This document shows positions 9,584-17,467 of a stretch of 17,547 nucleotides of DNA, in pieces. This stretch comes from a bacterium (GTDB lineage Bacteria; CSSED10-310; JAJRTK01). The translations under genes were made by a program, and so were the position numbers. The DNA lies in the NCBI GenBank assembly GCA_024278345.1, contig JAJRTK010000160.1, positions 1 through 17,547 on the forward strand. Reading direction: 5' to 3'. The notes beneath the pieces were generated by a model. The model saw only the letters and a list, made by a program, of their open reading frames with translations. It ran no database searches and had not been told where the DNA came from. How positions within the stretch are numbered: the stretch's first letter is position 1; each line of letters opens with the position of its first letter.

Positions 9584-10930
9584 ATGCAAACAAGCCGTCA
9601 GATCGAATGGACCTTTTTGCTCATGGATCTTTTGGTCTTAATGGCTTCCCTTCCATTGGCTCATGAGCTTCGCGAATTTCTGACGCCTTGGATTCCGGCG
9701 CTGCGAAGCCCCGTCCCCTTCCCCTCTTACGGCCACTTGGTAGCCCTGTTTCTGCCCACCTGGCTGTACTGCGCGGCCCATTTCCGGCTCCATCGGGTTT
9801 CAACTTTGCTCGGCTCCTACCTGGCTTTGTTGCGGTCCCTCTTGGCGACCCAGCTTTGGGGGCTGGCGTTCATTGCTTTCTTACTGGTGAGTTTGCAGAT
9901 TGCGATGAATCGATCTCTGATCCTTGCTTTTTTTGGGGTTTCCACTTTGCTTTTGCTGCTGGTAGCCCGAATCCAACGTTCTATCCTTTTTGCGCGTCGC
10001 CAACAGGATCTGGCTTTGGTGGTGGGAAAGGACCCCGACGAACGGCGGATCGATGAGGTGAAATGGTTTCGTGGCCGGACGGTGGAGATCTTGGAAGGAG
10101 GCGGTTCTGAAGCATTGCGTCGCCGCTTGAAAGAAGGGAGTATCCAGGAAGTTATCCTTTTGCCAGGTTGGTCCAAAACCGAGATCCACGCTCTTGTGAG
10201 GACGGCGGAAGAAGTAGGGGTTCCAGCACTAGTCGGCGTCGAAGAGCTGGACTTGGAGCTCGCCCGGCCCAGGGCAATTACCATCGGCGCGACCCTCTAT
10301 CACGCCTACGAGACAGTACGCCACGACCAATTGGCTCTGTTCGCCAAGGCGATCCTTGATCGGGTTTTCGCCCTCGTTGCATGTGTGCTGCTTTCTCCAC
10401 TCTTCGCCATCACTGCCTTGGTGATTCGGCTGGACTCCAAGGGGCCGGTTTTTTTCAAGCAGATTCGGGGAGGATTGCACGGGCGGCCTTTTTTGATGCT
10501 CAAGTTCCGGACGATGAGAACCGGGGCCGAAACGGAAAGGGAACGACTCTTGGAGCAGAACGAGATGGACGGACCGGTGTTCAAGATTCGGTCTGATCCG
10601 AGAATCACCAGGATTGGCCGCTTTTTGCGCAGAACGAGCCTCGATGAGCTTCCTCAGCTCGTCAACGTGCTTTTGGGACAGATGAGCTTGGTGGGACCTC
10701 GGCCATTGCCCATGATCGAAACATCCTGGCTAAAGGGCGCACAGCGCCGGCGCATGAGTATGTTGCCAGGTTTGACCTGTTTGTGGCAGGTTTCGGGCCG
10801 GAGCGAGATCGGCTTCGAGCAGTGGATGGCGTTGGATCTTGAATACATCGATCGGTGGTCGTTGTGGTTGGATTTCCTGATTTTACTGAGGACCATTCCC
10901 ACGGTGTTGATGGGCCGGGGAGCTGTTTGA
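9584..10930 (+). CDS. Polyprenyl-phosphate sugar-1-phosphate transferase (exopolysaccharide initiation)
   Basis: An inner-membrane enzyme that loads the first sugar phosphate onto undecaprenyl phosphate (WcaJ/WbaP-type polyprenyl glycosylphosphotransferase). The N-terminal half has four hydrophobic segments within about residues 8-130. A soluble nucleotide-binding-like domain follows, starting ALVVGKDPDERR; its glycine motif is degenerate. The catalytic domain (about 250-448) has one membrane segment, then KFRTM, TSLDELPQLVNVLLGQMSLVGPRP and PGLTCLWQVSGRS, all diagnostic. At 448 residues it is near the usual length. It begins 6 bases after the epimerase stop and its stop codon overlaps the next gene. 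The epimerase and transferase together indicate a surface-glycan pathway. Confidence 0.93.
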   Translation: MQTSRQIEWTFLLMDLLVLMASLPLAHELREFLTPWIPALRSPVPFPSYGHLVALFLPTWLYCAAHFRLHRVSTLLGSYLALLRSLLATQLWGLAFIAFLLVSLQIAMNRSLILAFFGVSTLLLLLVARIQRSILFARRQQDLALVVGKDPDERRIDEVKWFRGRTVEILEGGGSEALRRRLKEGSIQEVILLPGWSKTEIHALVRTAEEVGVPALVGVEELDLELARPRAITIGATLYHAYETVRHDQLALFAKAILDRVFALVACVLLSPLFAITALVIRLDSKGPVFFKQIRGGLHGRPFLMLKFRTMRTGAETERERLLEQNEMDGPVFKIRSDPRITRIGRFLRRTSLDELPQLVNVLLGQMSLVGPRPLPMIETSWLKGAQRRRMSMLPGLTCLWQVSGRSEIGFEQWMALDLEYIDRWSLWLDFLILLRTIPTVLMGRGAV

Positions 10931-12669
10931 CCCGCCGGATTGTTGAGGTCCTGTCTCTTCCCGAGCACCGGACGACCGGAATTTGGATTCTTTGTGGTCT
11001 GACCCTGTTGGTGGCCGTCGCGGCGAGGTTCTTTCAGTTTTTGGAGCTTTCGGAGCACCTTCTTATCACCCATCCCCAGCTAGATGCCCAGTACTACCAT
11101 CGACTGGCTCGGGATGGCGTGAAAGGTCTGGATCTGGGGACCAGGGTTTTGTGGTCGGCTCCCGGATACCCGGTTTTTTTGCGGCTAGTCTACGGAGTTT
11201 TCGGCATTCAAGTGAAAGCCGCAGTAGTCGTACAGCAATTGATCGGCGCCTTGATGGCGGTCTTGTTGGTCCGAACAATGGCTCGAGAGTCCATGTTCTT
11301 GGGTATTTTAACAGCTTTTTGGTCGATCTATCCGGTCAAGCTGTACTATGAATGTCTTTTGCTGCCGACCTCCGTCATCGTGGATTTGAATGCTTTTTGC
11401 TTTTGTCTACTCCGGAGTCGCCGGTGGAGGGAATGTACAACATTTAATTTTGCTATGGGGGTCGCGTGGGCAAGCTTGTGTAGCTTCAAGGAAACCTATC
11501 TTTATTTTTCGATTGTCGTTCTCATATTCCTAATTCGAGGAGCGCGAGCGAGATTTGCCTTTATCGTGGGGATTCTCTTGGTCATTGGTCCCACGAGTTT
11601 TCGGAATTATCAATTGACAGGGGAGCTCATCCCGCTTTCAGCCCACGGAGGAGAAGTCCTCTACATGGCCAACAACCCCAAGACCGATGGTCTTTTCAAC
11701 CCCATGCAATTTGGGCACGATAAGATTCGTGGGCATGAAAGAAAAAAAAGGGAAGCATCCCTCATGGTCGGTCGATCATTGACGTATGGGGAGTCGAACC
11801 GCTATTGGATATCTCGCTTCGTAAAATTCGTGGTGGCGCGACCAGGGCGATTTTTGGGGTTGGTTTTCAATAGAGCCCGATTCGTGGCCCAACAAACGGA
11901 GCTTCCGAACAACTATGATTACCGCTATTTCCGGTCCCAATCCTTCTTGCTGAGAACCAATCCGCTCCACTTTGGTGTCATTCTTCCCCTGGGAGTCATG
12001 GGTCTTTTTTTGGCATGGCCGTTTCGGCGGCGATTCCGGGTGCTTTATTGGATGTTCTTGAGCAATTTGTTGCCTCTGGCGATCTTGTTCCCGACTTCCC
12101 GGTTTCGAATGCCGTTGGCATTGTTCGTTTTTTTGGCCGCGGGCGTGGGGTTGTGGATTTTTTTCGCAAGAATTCGTGGCCAAAGAAGATCTCGTTGGAG
12201 CCTTTTTGTTGTCTTGGGAGTCACTTTGGCCGTGGCCTGGTGGGCGAACCGTCCCCGGCCGCGGCTCGATTCCGGCACCGACTGGAGCCTGAGACAAATG
12301 GGCCAGATCGCTCTTGGTGAGGGCAAGTCAGCGGATGCGGTTCGGTATTTTGAGGAAGCCTTGAAGATTGAGCGCGGGAACAGCGAGAGTTTGTTCGGGC
12401 TTGCCAAGGCCTGGGCTGCGGCGGGGGATCCTGCTGGAGCCTACCGTCTGCTTCGTAGGTTGGATCGGAAGGCGCCCGGAAAGCGGAGGATTCAAAAGGA
12501 ACTTGTTCGTTTGTTGATTCTTATGAAGCAATGTAGTTTAGCCGAGTTGTACATCGAGGCTCTTCCGTCGCAAGCTGGCACCGATTCCTATTTTGTGGCC
12601 GCTAAAGACTTTTGCGAGCAAGAGCGTCGTCACGCCCAGCGAATCGAGGAAGAAAGGCATAGGAACTAA
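10927..12669 (+). CDS. GT39-like polytopic glycosyltransferase with C-terminal TPR tail
   Basis: A multi-spanning membrane protein of the ArnT/PMT type (GT-C fold), whose members use polyprenyl-phosphate sugars. After the first membrane segment comes LDAQYYHRLA with D53, then SAPGYPVFLRLVYGVFG; these are the acidic residue and the PxYP-type loop typical of the fold. About ten hydrophobic segments follow. From about residue 452 there is a soluble tail with TPR-type helices (LGEGKSADAVRYFEEALKIE, then SLFGLAKAWAAAGDPAGAYRLLRRL). I chose TTG 10927, which overlaps the preceding TGA in a TTGA arrangement and has GGGGAG at 10917-10922. Earlier in-frame starts lie inside the transferase gene. The product is 580 residues. 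The donor and acceptor are unknown. Confidence 0.75.
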   Translation: MTRRIVEVLSLPEHRTTGIWILCGLTLLVAVAARFFQFLELSEHLLITHPQLDAQYYHRLARDGVKGLDLGTRVLWSAPGYPVFLRLVYGVFGIQVKAAVVVQQLIGALMAVLLVRTMARESMFLGILTAFWSIYPVKLYYECLLLPTSVIVDLNAFCFCLLRSRRWRECTTFNFAMGVAWASLCSFKETYLYFSIVVLIFLIRGARARFAFIVGILLVIGPTSFRNYQLTGELIPLSAHGGEVLYMANNPKTDGLFNPMQFGHDKIRGHERKKREASLMVGRSLTYGESNRYWISRFVKFVVARPGRFLGLVFNRARFVAQQTELPNNYDYRYFRSQSFLLRTNPLHFGVILPLGVMGLFLAWPFRRRFRVLYWMFLSNLLPLAILFPTSRFRMPLALFVFLAAGVGLWIFFARIRGQRRSRWSLFVVLGVTLAVAWWANRPRPRLDSGTDWSLRQMGQIALGEGKSADAVRYFEEALKIERGNSESLFGLAKAWAAAGDPAGAYRLLRRLDRKAPGKRRIQKELVRLLILMKQCSLAELYIEALPSQAGTDSYFVAAKDFCEQERRHAQRIEEERHRN

Positions 12670-14069
12670 TGATCAGTCGTCATATTGTTGTGGCTGGGAT
12701 GTTGCTTTCGGTTGCCACCGCGACTGTGGTGGAAGCAAGCTCCCTGAAGAACTGGTACAAGTCCGAGGTCCAGTACCTTTTGGAGAAGAAGGAGGTCAAG
12801 AAATACAAAAAGATCAAGAAAGATTCGGAGCGCCAGAAGTACATTGACGACTTTTGGAAGAGCCTGGATCCGACGCCAGAGACCGCCGAAAACGAAGCCC
12901 AAGAAATCTTCGCAAAGCGTGTGAAAATGGCGGAAAAAAACTTTGGCAAGGATGGCTGGAAAACCCACACCGGTAGAGTGCTTCTCATTCTTGGGCCCCC
13001 CTCCGACTCGAAGATGGAACAGGGCGACATGGCTGGTGGCACGGCGCGGCACACGACGATGAGCTGGACCTACCCAGACGGCACAACCGGTGTCCCCGAT
13101 GGTCAGGCAGTCGTGTTTTCAGGAATCTTGCCAAAGCTATCGCTCAAAACGAAAGAAATCGATCTGTCAAAGAAAAGTTTTATCGCTTCTTTGAAGGTCA
13201 AGAAGCCCTCTCCGGCGAAACCGACTCCGCCTCCCGTGGCGGCTCAGGCTCCCCAAAGTCCACAAGATCCGACCGTTCAGGAGATCATCCAAGCCATTAC
13301 GGAAAAGAAGTTTTCTGCGGCCATTGGCTTGGAAATAGAGCCCTATTTCATTCCCTCGCCCGACGGGAACATCTTCATGCCCATGGCTATCCAGGTTGAT
13401 TTTTCGGGCGCGCCAGCGCCACAAGGTGCCGAAAAACGAGCCTGCCACATTTTTGGTGCTTTCTACCAGGGAGACAAGATGGTCAAGAACTTCGTTTTGT
13501 CTCACGAGGTGGGGGCTGAGCCTTCCAAGGTTCTGGTCTTCAAGTCGGAGGTACTAGCGCCCGGCAGCTACAATGTTCTTATTGGCGCGAGAGATGATTC
13601 CAGCGGCGTTTATGGTCTCAAGGAATTCAAGGTTGATACACCGGATTTCCATGGACTGGGAACGACCACGATCCTTCTGGCGAAGTCGATCGACCAACAG
13701 ACAGCTCCCAGGAGTGATCTCCTTACGGTACTGACCGACGCCATATACCTCGGTCCCATGAAGATGATGCCCTACTTCGGTCGTAAGCTCCAAAAGGAGG
13801 ACCCCATCAATGTCTTCTATGCACTGGTCGGTGCTTCTCAGGATCCGGTGACCAGCCAGCTCAAGGTCAAAGTAACCTACGAGCTGACGCAGAATGGCAA
13901 GTCGATCAAGAAGTTTGCCCTTCCAGAGATCACGGGACCCATCGTCATGCACCCCATGAGCTTCAAAGAGTATTCTGTCAAGAAGGGCCCTTGTGAGCTC
14001 AAGCTCAAGATCGAAGATTTGGTGGGTGGAACGACATTGAACAAGACGCTCGAGCTTGAAATCGAGTGA
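12669..14069 (+). CDS. Secreted GWxTD-domain protein
   Basis: A 466-residue exported protein. A hydrophobic signal sequence covers about residues 1-24, with likely cleavage after VEA or VEAS. The domain shows NWYKSEVQYLL, then ER..YIDDFWKSLDPTPETAENEAQEIFAKRV, then GWKTHTGRVLLILGPPSD (GW at 96-97). This is the GWxTD domain, whose function is unknown and which is common in Acidobacteriota and Ignavibacteria. The domain's namesake aspartate is His100 here. A proline-rich linker (about 178-195) leads to a C-terminal half rich in beta strands. The ATG shares its A with the stop of the upstream gene (TAATG), implying translational coupling. With the next gene it may form an exported pair; a role in envelope assembly is only inferred. 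Confidence 0.85.
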   Translation: MISRHIVVAGMLLSVATATVVEASSLKNWYKSEVQYLLEKKEVKKYKKIKKDSERQKYIDDFWKSLDPTPETAENEAQEIFAKRVKMAEKNFGKDGWKTHTGRVLLILGPPSDSKMEQGDMAGGTARHTTMSWTYPDGTTGVPDGQAVVFSGILPKLSLKTKEIDLSKKSFIASLKVKKPSPAKPTPPPVAAQAPQSPQDPTVQEIIQAITEKKFSAAIGLEIEPYFIPSPDGNIFMPMAIQVDFSGAPAPQGAEKRACHIFGAFYQGDKMVKNFVLSHEVGAEPSKVLVFKSEVLAPGSYNVLIGARDDSSGVYGLKEFKVDTPDFHGLGTTTILLAKSIDQQTAPRSDLLTVLTDAIYLGPMKMMPYFGRKLQKEDPINVFYALVGASQDPVTSQLKVKVTYELTQNGKSIKKFALPEITGPIVMHPMSFKEYSVKKGPCELKLKIEDLVGGTTLNKTLELEIE

Positions 14070-14105
14070 TTTTGCACTTTTTGATTCACGGAGGTTTTCG
14101 AAACT

Positions 14106-15062
14106 ATGAAGAGAATGGGTCGAATTCTTAGCTTGGTTATCCCGATGCTTCTTTTGCTAGGACACTCTTCTCTCGAAGCTCGGACTCGCAGGGTTTCGGG
14201 GGTTGTCACCGATCTTGAAGGCAAGCCCATCAAGGGGGCCAAGGTGACGATCTCAGCAAAAGACCGCGCACTGGATTGGTCTGGAAAAACCAATAAGAAA
14301 GGCAAGTGGGCCATTTGGGACACCAGGGGCGATGTTTTGACTTTCACGGTGGAAGCCGAAGGGTTCCAGACCTATACGGAAGAGAAGGGCTACGAAGATC
14401 TGGGCCGGAAGAAGACGATCAACTTCAAGCTTGCTCCCGAAGGCATTCCCACGACTCCTCAAGGTGTGCCCATGGTCCCTACTGGGGAAGAAGCTCCTCC
14501 TGCCCTCGATCTAGCCGATCTCAAGCTGGGGAACGAGCTTTTCGATCAGGGCAAGTATCCTGAGGCGATTGCCGCGTACAATATAGCCCAGGAAAAGAAC
14601 CCTGATATCTATAAGATCAACCTTAGAATCGCCCAGGCAAATATCCGACTGGACAACCTGGACGGGGCAAAGGTCGCGTATGAAAAGGCCCTGGAGTTTG
14701 AGGCAGACAATGATATCGCCCTGAGCGGTCTCGCCTACATCTACCTCAAGCAGAAAAACCAGGATAAGGGCGTCGAGATGCTCAAGAAGCTCCTTGAGAA
14801 AGACCCCACCAACGACTACGCGAATTTCCAGGTGGGCCAAATCTTGTTTGGCCAGGGCAAGGCGAAAGAGGCAAAGCCCTACTTCGATGCCGTAGTCGCT
14901 GCCAAACCCGACAAGGCGGATGCCCATTTGCAGCTTGGGTATGTGAACATGAATCTCGGAAATTCTGAAGATGCAGTTGCATGTTTCCAGAAGTACCTTG
15001 AACTCAAACCCGATGCTTCCGATGCTCAGATGATTCAGGAGACCATCGACATGCTCAAGTAA
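14106..15062 (+). CDS. Secreted protein with carboxypeptidase-regulatory-like domain and TPR repeats
   Basis: A 318-residue exported protein. The signal sequence covers residues 1 to about 25 (MKRMGRILSLVIPMLLLLGH..LEA). A carboxypeptidase-regulatory-like beta-sandwich spans about 28-108 (VSGVVTDLEGKPIKGAKVTIS...GKTNKKGKWAI...TVEAEGFQTY). A proline-rich linker is followed by about five TPR units at 137-166, 170-201, 204-235, 238-269 and 272-303, with the alanine, tyrosine and proline positions typical of TPRs. Such proteins act as periplasmic or surface scaffolds. GGAGG at 14090-14094 is 11 bases before the ATG, a long gap. It follows the GWxTD gene by 36 bases and is the last gene before a strong hairpin. 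No enzymatic residues are visible. Confidence 0.85.
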   Translation: MKRMGRILSLVIPMLLLLGHSSLEARTRRVSGVVTDLEGKPIKGAKVTISAKDRALDWSGKTNKKGKWAIWDTRGDVLTFTVEAEGFQTYTEEKGYEDLGRKKTINFKLAPEGIPTTPQGVPMVPTGEEAPPALDLADLKLGNELFDQGKYPEAIAAYNIAQEKNPDIYKINLRIAQANIRLDNLDGAKVAYEKALEFEADNDIALSGLAYIYLKQKNQDKGVEMLKKLLEKDPTNDYANFQVGQILFGQGKAKEAKPYFDAVVAAKPDKADAHLQLGYVNMNLGNSEDAVACFQKYLELKPDASDAQMIQETIDMLK

Positions 15063-15087
15063 CGAGAGACTGGTTTCTCAAATAGCT

Positions 15088-15115
15088 AGTAGGGCACGGA
15101 GCGCCGTGCCCTACT
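15088..15115. terminator. 12-bp perfect hairpin after the TPR gene (terminator or REP-like)
   Basis: AGTAGGGCACGG pairs perfectly with CCGTGCCCTACT across an AGCG loop, 25 bases after the stop codon. It is well placed to end the gyrA-to-TPR transcript, but the sequence after it (TCTCC) is not a true T-run, so intrinsic termination would be weak. The GTAG at the foot of the stem also resembles REP sequences recognised by REP-associated tyrosine transposases. I cannot decide between the two from one copy. Confidence 0.6.
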
Positions 15116-15192
15116 TCTCCACCCCGTTTGGCAACGAGTTCAGCGAACGGTCCGCCGACTCCGGGGGTACTGACTTTGAATAGGTTTTGGCC

Positions 15193-16179
15193 GTGGCTGC
15201 CAATCTGAGCCCGGAATATCGCGAAGCGGAAGAGAGGCTTCGCAAAGCATCCACCGCCCATGAGAAACAGGCGGCGTTGACGGAAATGCTCCGATCCATC
15301 CCCAAACACAAGGGGACGGAGAAGATGCAGGCCGCCATCAAGCGGCGCATTGCCAGGCTTCGGAATGAGGAGGCTCGAAGCGGAAAAGGGGGCAAACGGG
15401 CGAACCCCTTTTTGATCCAGCCTGAAGGCGATGCACAGATTCTGCTTCTTGGCCCGCCCAACAGCGGAAAGTCGAGCCTGGTTGCTACTCTGACCAATGC
15501 CCGCCCAGAAGTCGCCGACTACCCGTTTACGACCCGCATGCCGCAGCCCGGCATGTTTCTCCACCAAGATGTCTATTTCCAGCTCGTCGATCTTCCCCCG
15601 ATAATGACGAGCCACTTCGACCCCTGGATCGCCGATCTGGCTCGCGGGGCCGACTTGGCCATGATCTTTGCTGACCTGGCCTCGAATGATCTTTTGGAAG
15701 GCGTCGAAGCGGTTCTCGAACAGATGGCAAAACGGCATCTGCACCTCTCTAGAAAAAGTAGCAGCCATGGGCTAAGCGACCAGCAAGTCGTTCTTCAGAC
15801 CCTCATGCTCGCAAGCCGTGCCGACGGAGAGCATCTGGAAAACCTCCCTTTACTCCAAGATCTCTACGGCGAACGCTTCGAGATTCTTCCCGTTTCCATT
15901 CACCGCCAAGAAACGCTCCAAGCTTTGGGGCAAAGGCTCCGGGAGACTTTGTCTCTGATTCGCGTTTACACGAAAACTCCCGGCAAAGAGGCCGACCTGC
16001 AAAGGCCTTTCGTCCTACCTTCCGGAAGCACCATTGTTGACGTGGCTCGAGTGATCCACAAGGATTTTGTCAAGGATCTCAAGTTCGCCAAAGTTTGGGG
16101 GTCTTCCCAATTCGGCGGTCAGCGGGTTCAGCGCGACTTTGTGGTCCAAGACAAAGATATCGTGGAACTTCACCTCTAG
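15193..16179 (+). CDS. DRG/Obg-type GTPase with C-terminal TGS domain
   Basis: A 328-residue cytoplasmic GTP-binding protein related to the DRG branch of Obg GTPases; ribosome association is inferred from family. An N-terminal helical part has the DRG-like phrase SIPKHKGTEKMQAAIKRR (35-52). G1 is GPPNSGKSS (87-95). G2 lies in YPFTTRMPQPG (110-120). G3 is LVDLPPI (D133), where most relatives have DxPG. G4 is degenerate, ASRAD at 207-211 in place of NKxD. A G5-like segment is ILPVSI (231-236). The TGS domain spans about 271-328 (RPFVLPSGSTIVDVARVIHKD). I chose GTG 15193 because AATAGG (15179-15184) is 8 bases before it; TTG 15187 is the alternative. It follows the hairpin and probably has its own promoter. 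It converges with the minus-strand gene. Confidence 0.88.
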   Translation: MAANLSPEYREAEERLRKASTAHEKQAALTEMLRSIPKHKGTEKMQAAIKRRIARLRNEEARSGKGGKRANPFLIQPEGDAQILLLGPPNSGKSSLVATLTNARPEVADYPFTTRMPQPGMFLHQDVYFQLVDLPPIMTSHFDPWIADLARGADLAMIFADLASNDLLEGVEAVLEQMAKRHLHLSRKSSSHGLSDQQVVLQTLMLASRADGEHLENLPLLQDLYGERFEILPVSIHRQETLQALGQRLRETLSLIRVYTKTPGKEADLQRPFVLPSGSTIVDVARVIHKDFVKDLKFAKVWGSSQFGGQRVQRDFVVQDKDIVELHL

Positions 16180-16246
16180 CCGGTGCATCACCGACGGCGC
16201 GGTTCGTGCCACTTCCACGAGGTGTTCCACCATCGGAGTTCCAGGT

Positions 16247-17455
16247 TCAAAGGTTTTTCCGCAGATAGAGCTTTTGTGGCCGCGTCCGATAGCCGCTCTT
16301 AGGCCAGAATCCCTTGGGGAAGTCTGAAAGGAGATCCGTGGATTGAAGGAAGTAATTCTTTTCCAGAACCCCTTGAAATCGTCGTTGGAACCATTCGGTA
16401 CCGGTGTCTAGGATGATGGCATCATAATCTTGCCGTCGGATCGAGCTCCGGAGCTTCATCAGGAGTTTTCGGCCCTCTGGCCGTTGGGGGCCTCCGAAAT
16501 CACCCAAAAGCTCTCCCAATGCCATGGGATGAGCGATGCAGCCTTTCCCGGCTGACCGGCACAGGTAACCGTGAGCTGGAACCAAGACCGGTCCGGGAGA
16601 TCCACGGAGGGTCTCTTCCATGACCTTTCCGGCGCCGAGATCAGCCGCGGTGGGAAAGAGAGAGAAGGGTTCGTAGGCAAGGGCGAGGAACTGGAGCAGA
16701 GCGACCAGAAAAAGGTAGGTCCGTACGGTAGGGGCTTTTCCAGGAGAGGACTGGACCATGAAGAGAGCCTTGTGGAAAGCCAACCCAAAAGCGATGGACA
16801 GGAAGGCGTAAGCTGGGAAGAGGGCATTTTTGTAGGATGCGGCGTTTGCCCTTCCTCCCCAGGAAAGCCCCAGGAGCCCCGCAGCCAGAAGAAGGAACCT
16901 CAAAAAGGGCAGCCTTTTGCCTTCCCAACTGAGGCACAGCCCATAGAACAGGGCCATGGCGCAAGCGATGGAGAGGGGAGCGATGACGTCATGGCTCCAA
17001 AAACCCAGCAAATAGGAAACGTCCAACTCGTGCTGCCGGGGCAGGGAAAAGACATAGTACAAGAACCACCCTTCGTGGAAGAGATCCAGGGCAAGAATCG
17101 CGCTGCCTACGGAAGAAGCAAGGACTCCGCCAAAGGTCAAGGCCGAATTCCGGCCATGGAGCCAGGCAATCAAGAAAAAGAAAGGTGCCAAAAAGAGGGC
17201 GGTTTGCTTGGTCAGAAAGGCCAGACAAAGCCAGAGAGCGGAGGCCGCGAAATCCCTTCTTCCTTTGCCGCCAAGGAGCCTTCTACAAGAGCACAAGACG
17301 AGCGCCAGAAAAAGGGAGTCAATCCGCGCTAGATCGAACCAAGCGCCACCGAGCCAGTAGGTTGCGGCAAGCAAGCATCCCGCGAGCAACCCAGAGAGAT
17401 GGTTTTGTGGGCCTCGGTCATGGTACCGGCCACCCGAAAAAAGCGCGCAGCGCAC
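16247..17455 (-). CDS. GT39-like membrane glycosyltransferase, 5' end displaced by repeat element
   Basis: A polytopic membrane protein with the pattern LGGAWFDLARIDSLFLAL (about 35-52), then AFLTKQTALFLAPFFFLIAW, then further membrane segments and a soluble C-terminal part ending RTRPQKLYLRKNL. This resembles GT39/PMT-type glycosyltransferases, but the usual N-terminal 80-120 residues (first membrane helix, acidic pair, YPP loop) are missing. Residues 8-16 (GGRYHDRGP) are encoded by the 24-bp repeat at 17410-17433, so family-like sequence starts only at about residue 17. The frame stays open through the hairpin repeat to the window end, so GTG 17455 is an arbitrary start. Either the gene was truncated by the element or it carries an in-frame insertion. 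It is likely non-functional if truncated. Confidence 0.6.
   Translation of the reverse strand: MRCALFSGGRYHDRGPQNHLSGLLAGCLLAATYWLGGAWFDLARIDSLFLALVLCSCRRLLGGKGRRDFAASALWLCLAFLTKQTALFLAPFFFLIAWLHGRNSALTFGGVLASSVGSAILALDLFHEGWFLYYVFSLPRQHELDVSYLLGFWSHDVIAPLSIACAMALFYGLCLSWEGKRLPFLRFLLLAAGLLGLSWGGRANAASYKNALFPAYAFLSIAFGLAFHKALFMVQSSPGKAPTVRTYLFLVALLQFLALAYEPFSLFPTAADLGAGKVMEETLRGSPGPVLVPAHGYLCRSAGKGCIAHPMALGELLGDFGGPQRPEGRKLLMKLRSSIRRQDYDAIILDTGTEWFQRRFQGVLEKNYFLQSTDLLSDFPKGFWPKSGYRTRPQKLYLRKNL
17410..17433 (-). repeat. 24-bp inverted repeat, left-end copy of hairpin element
   Basis: Exact reverse complement of 104-127. It lies 34 bases before the hairpin array that starts at 17468 and inside the reading frame of the minus-strand glycosyltransferase. 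Its outer edge (17409/17410) is where the family-like protein sequence gives way to repeat-encoded residues, which supports an insertion boundary there. Confidence 0.75.
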
Positions 17456-17467
17456 AAAGATGTGGGT

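Noticed and set aside
16181-16231. Small hairpins (CGGTG-CAT-CACCG; GGTG-TTC-CACC) between the convergent GTPase and glycosyltransferase genes
   Set aside because: Stems of four or five pairs with no T-run on either strand; too weak to call a terminator.
16571-17332. 253-codon plus-strand frame opposite the minus-strand glycosyltransferase
   Set aside because: Composition is biased (Gly, Glu, Lys, Gln rich) with no motif, whereas the minus-strand product has membrane segments and GT39-like motifs.
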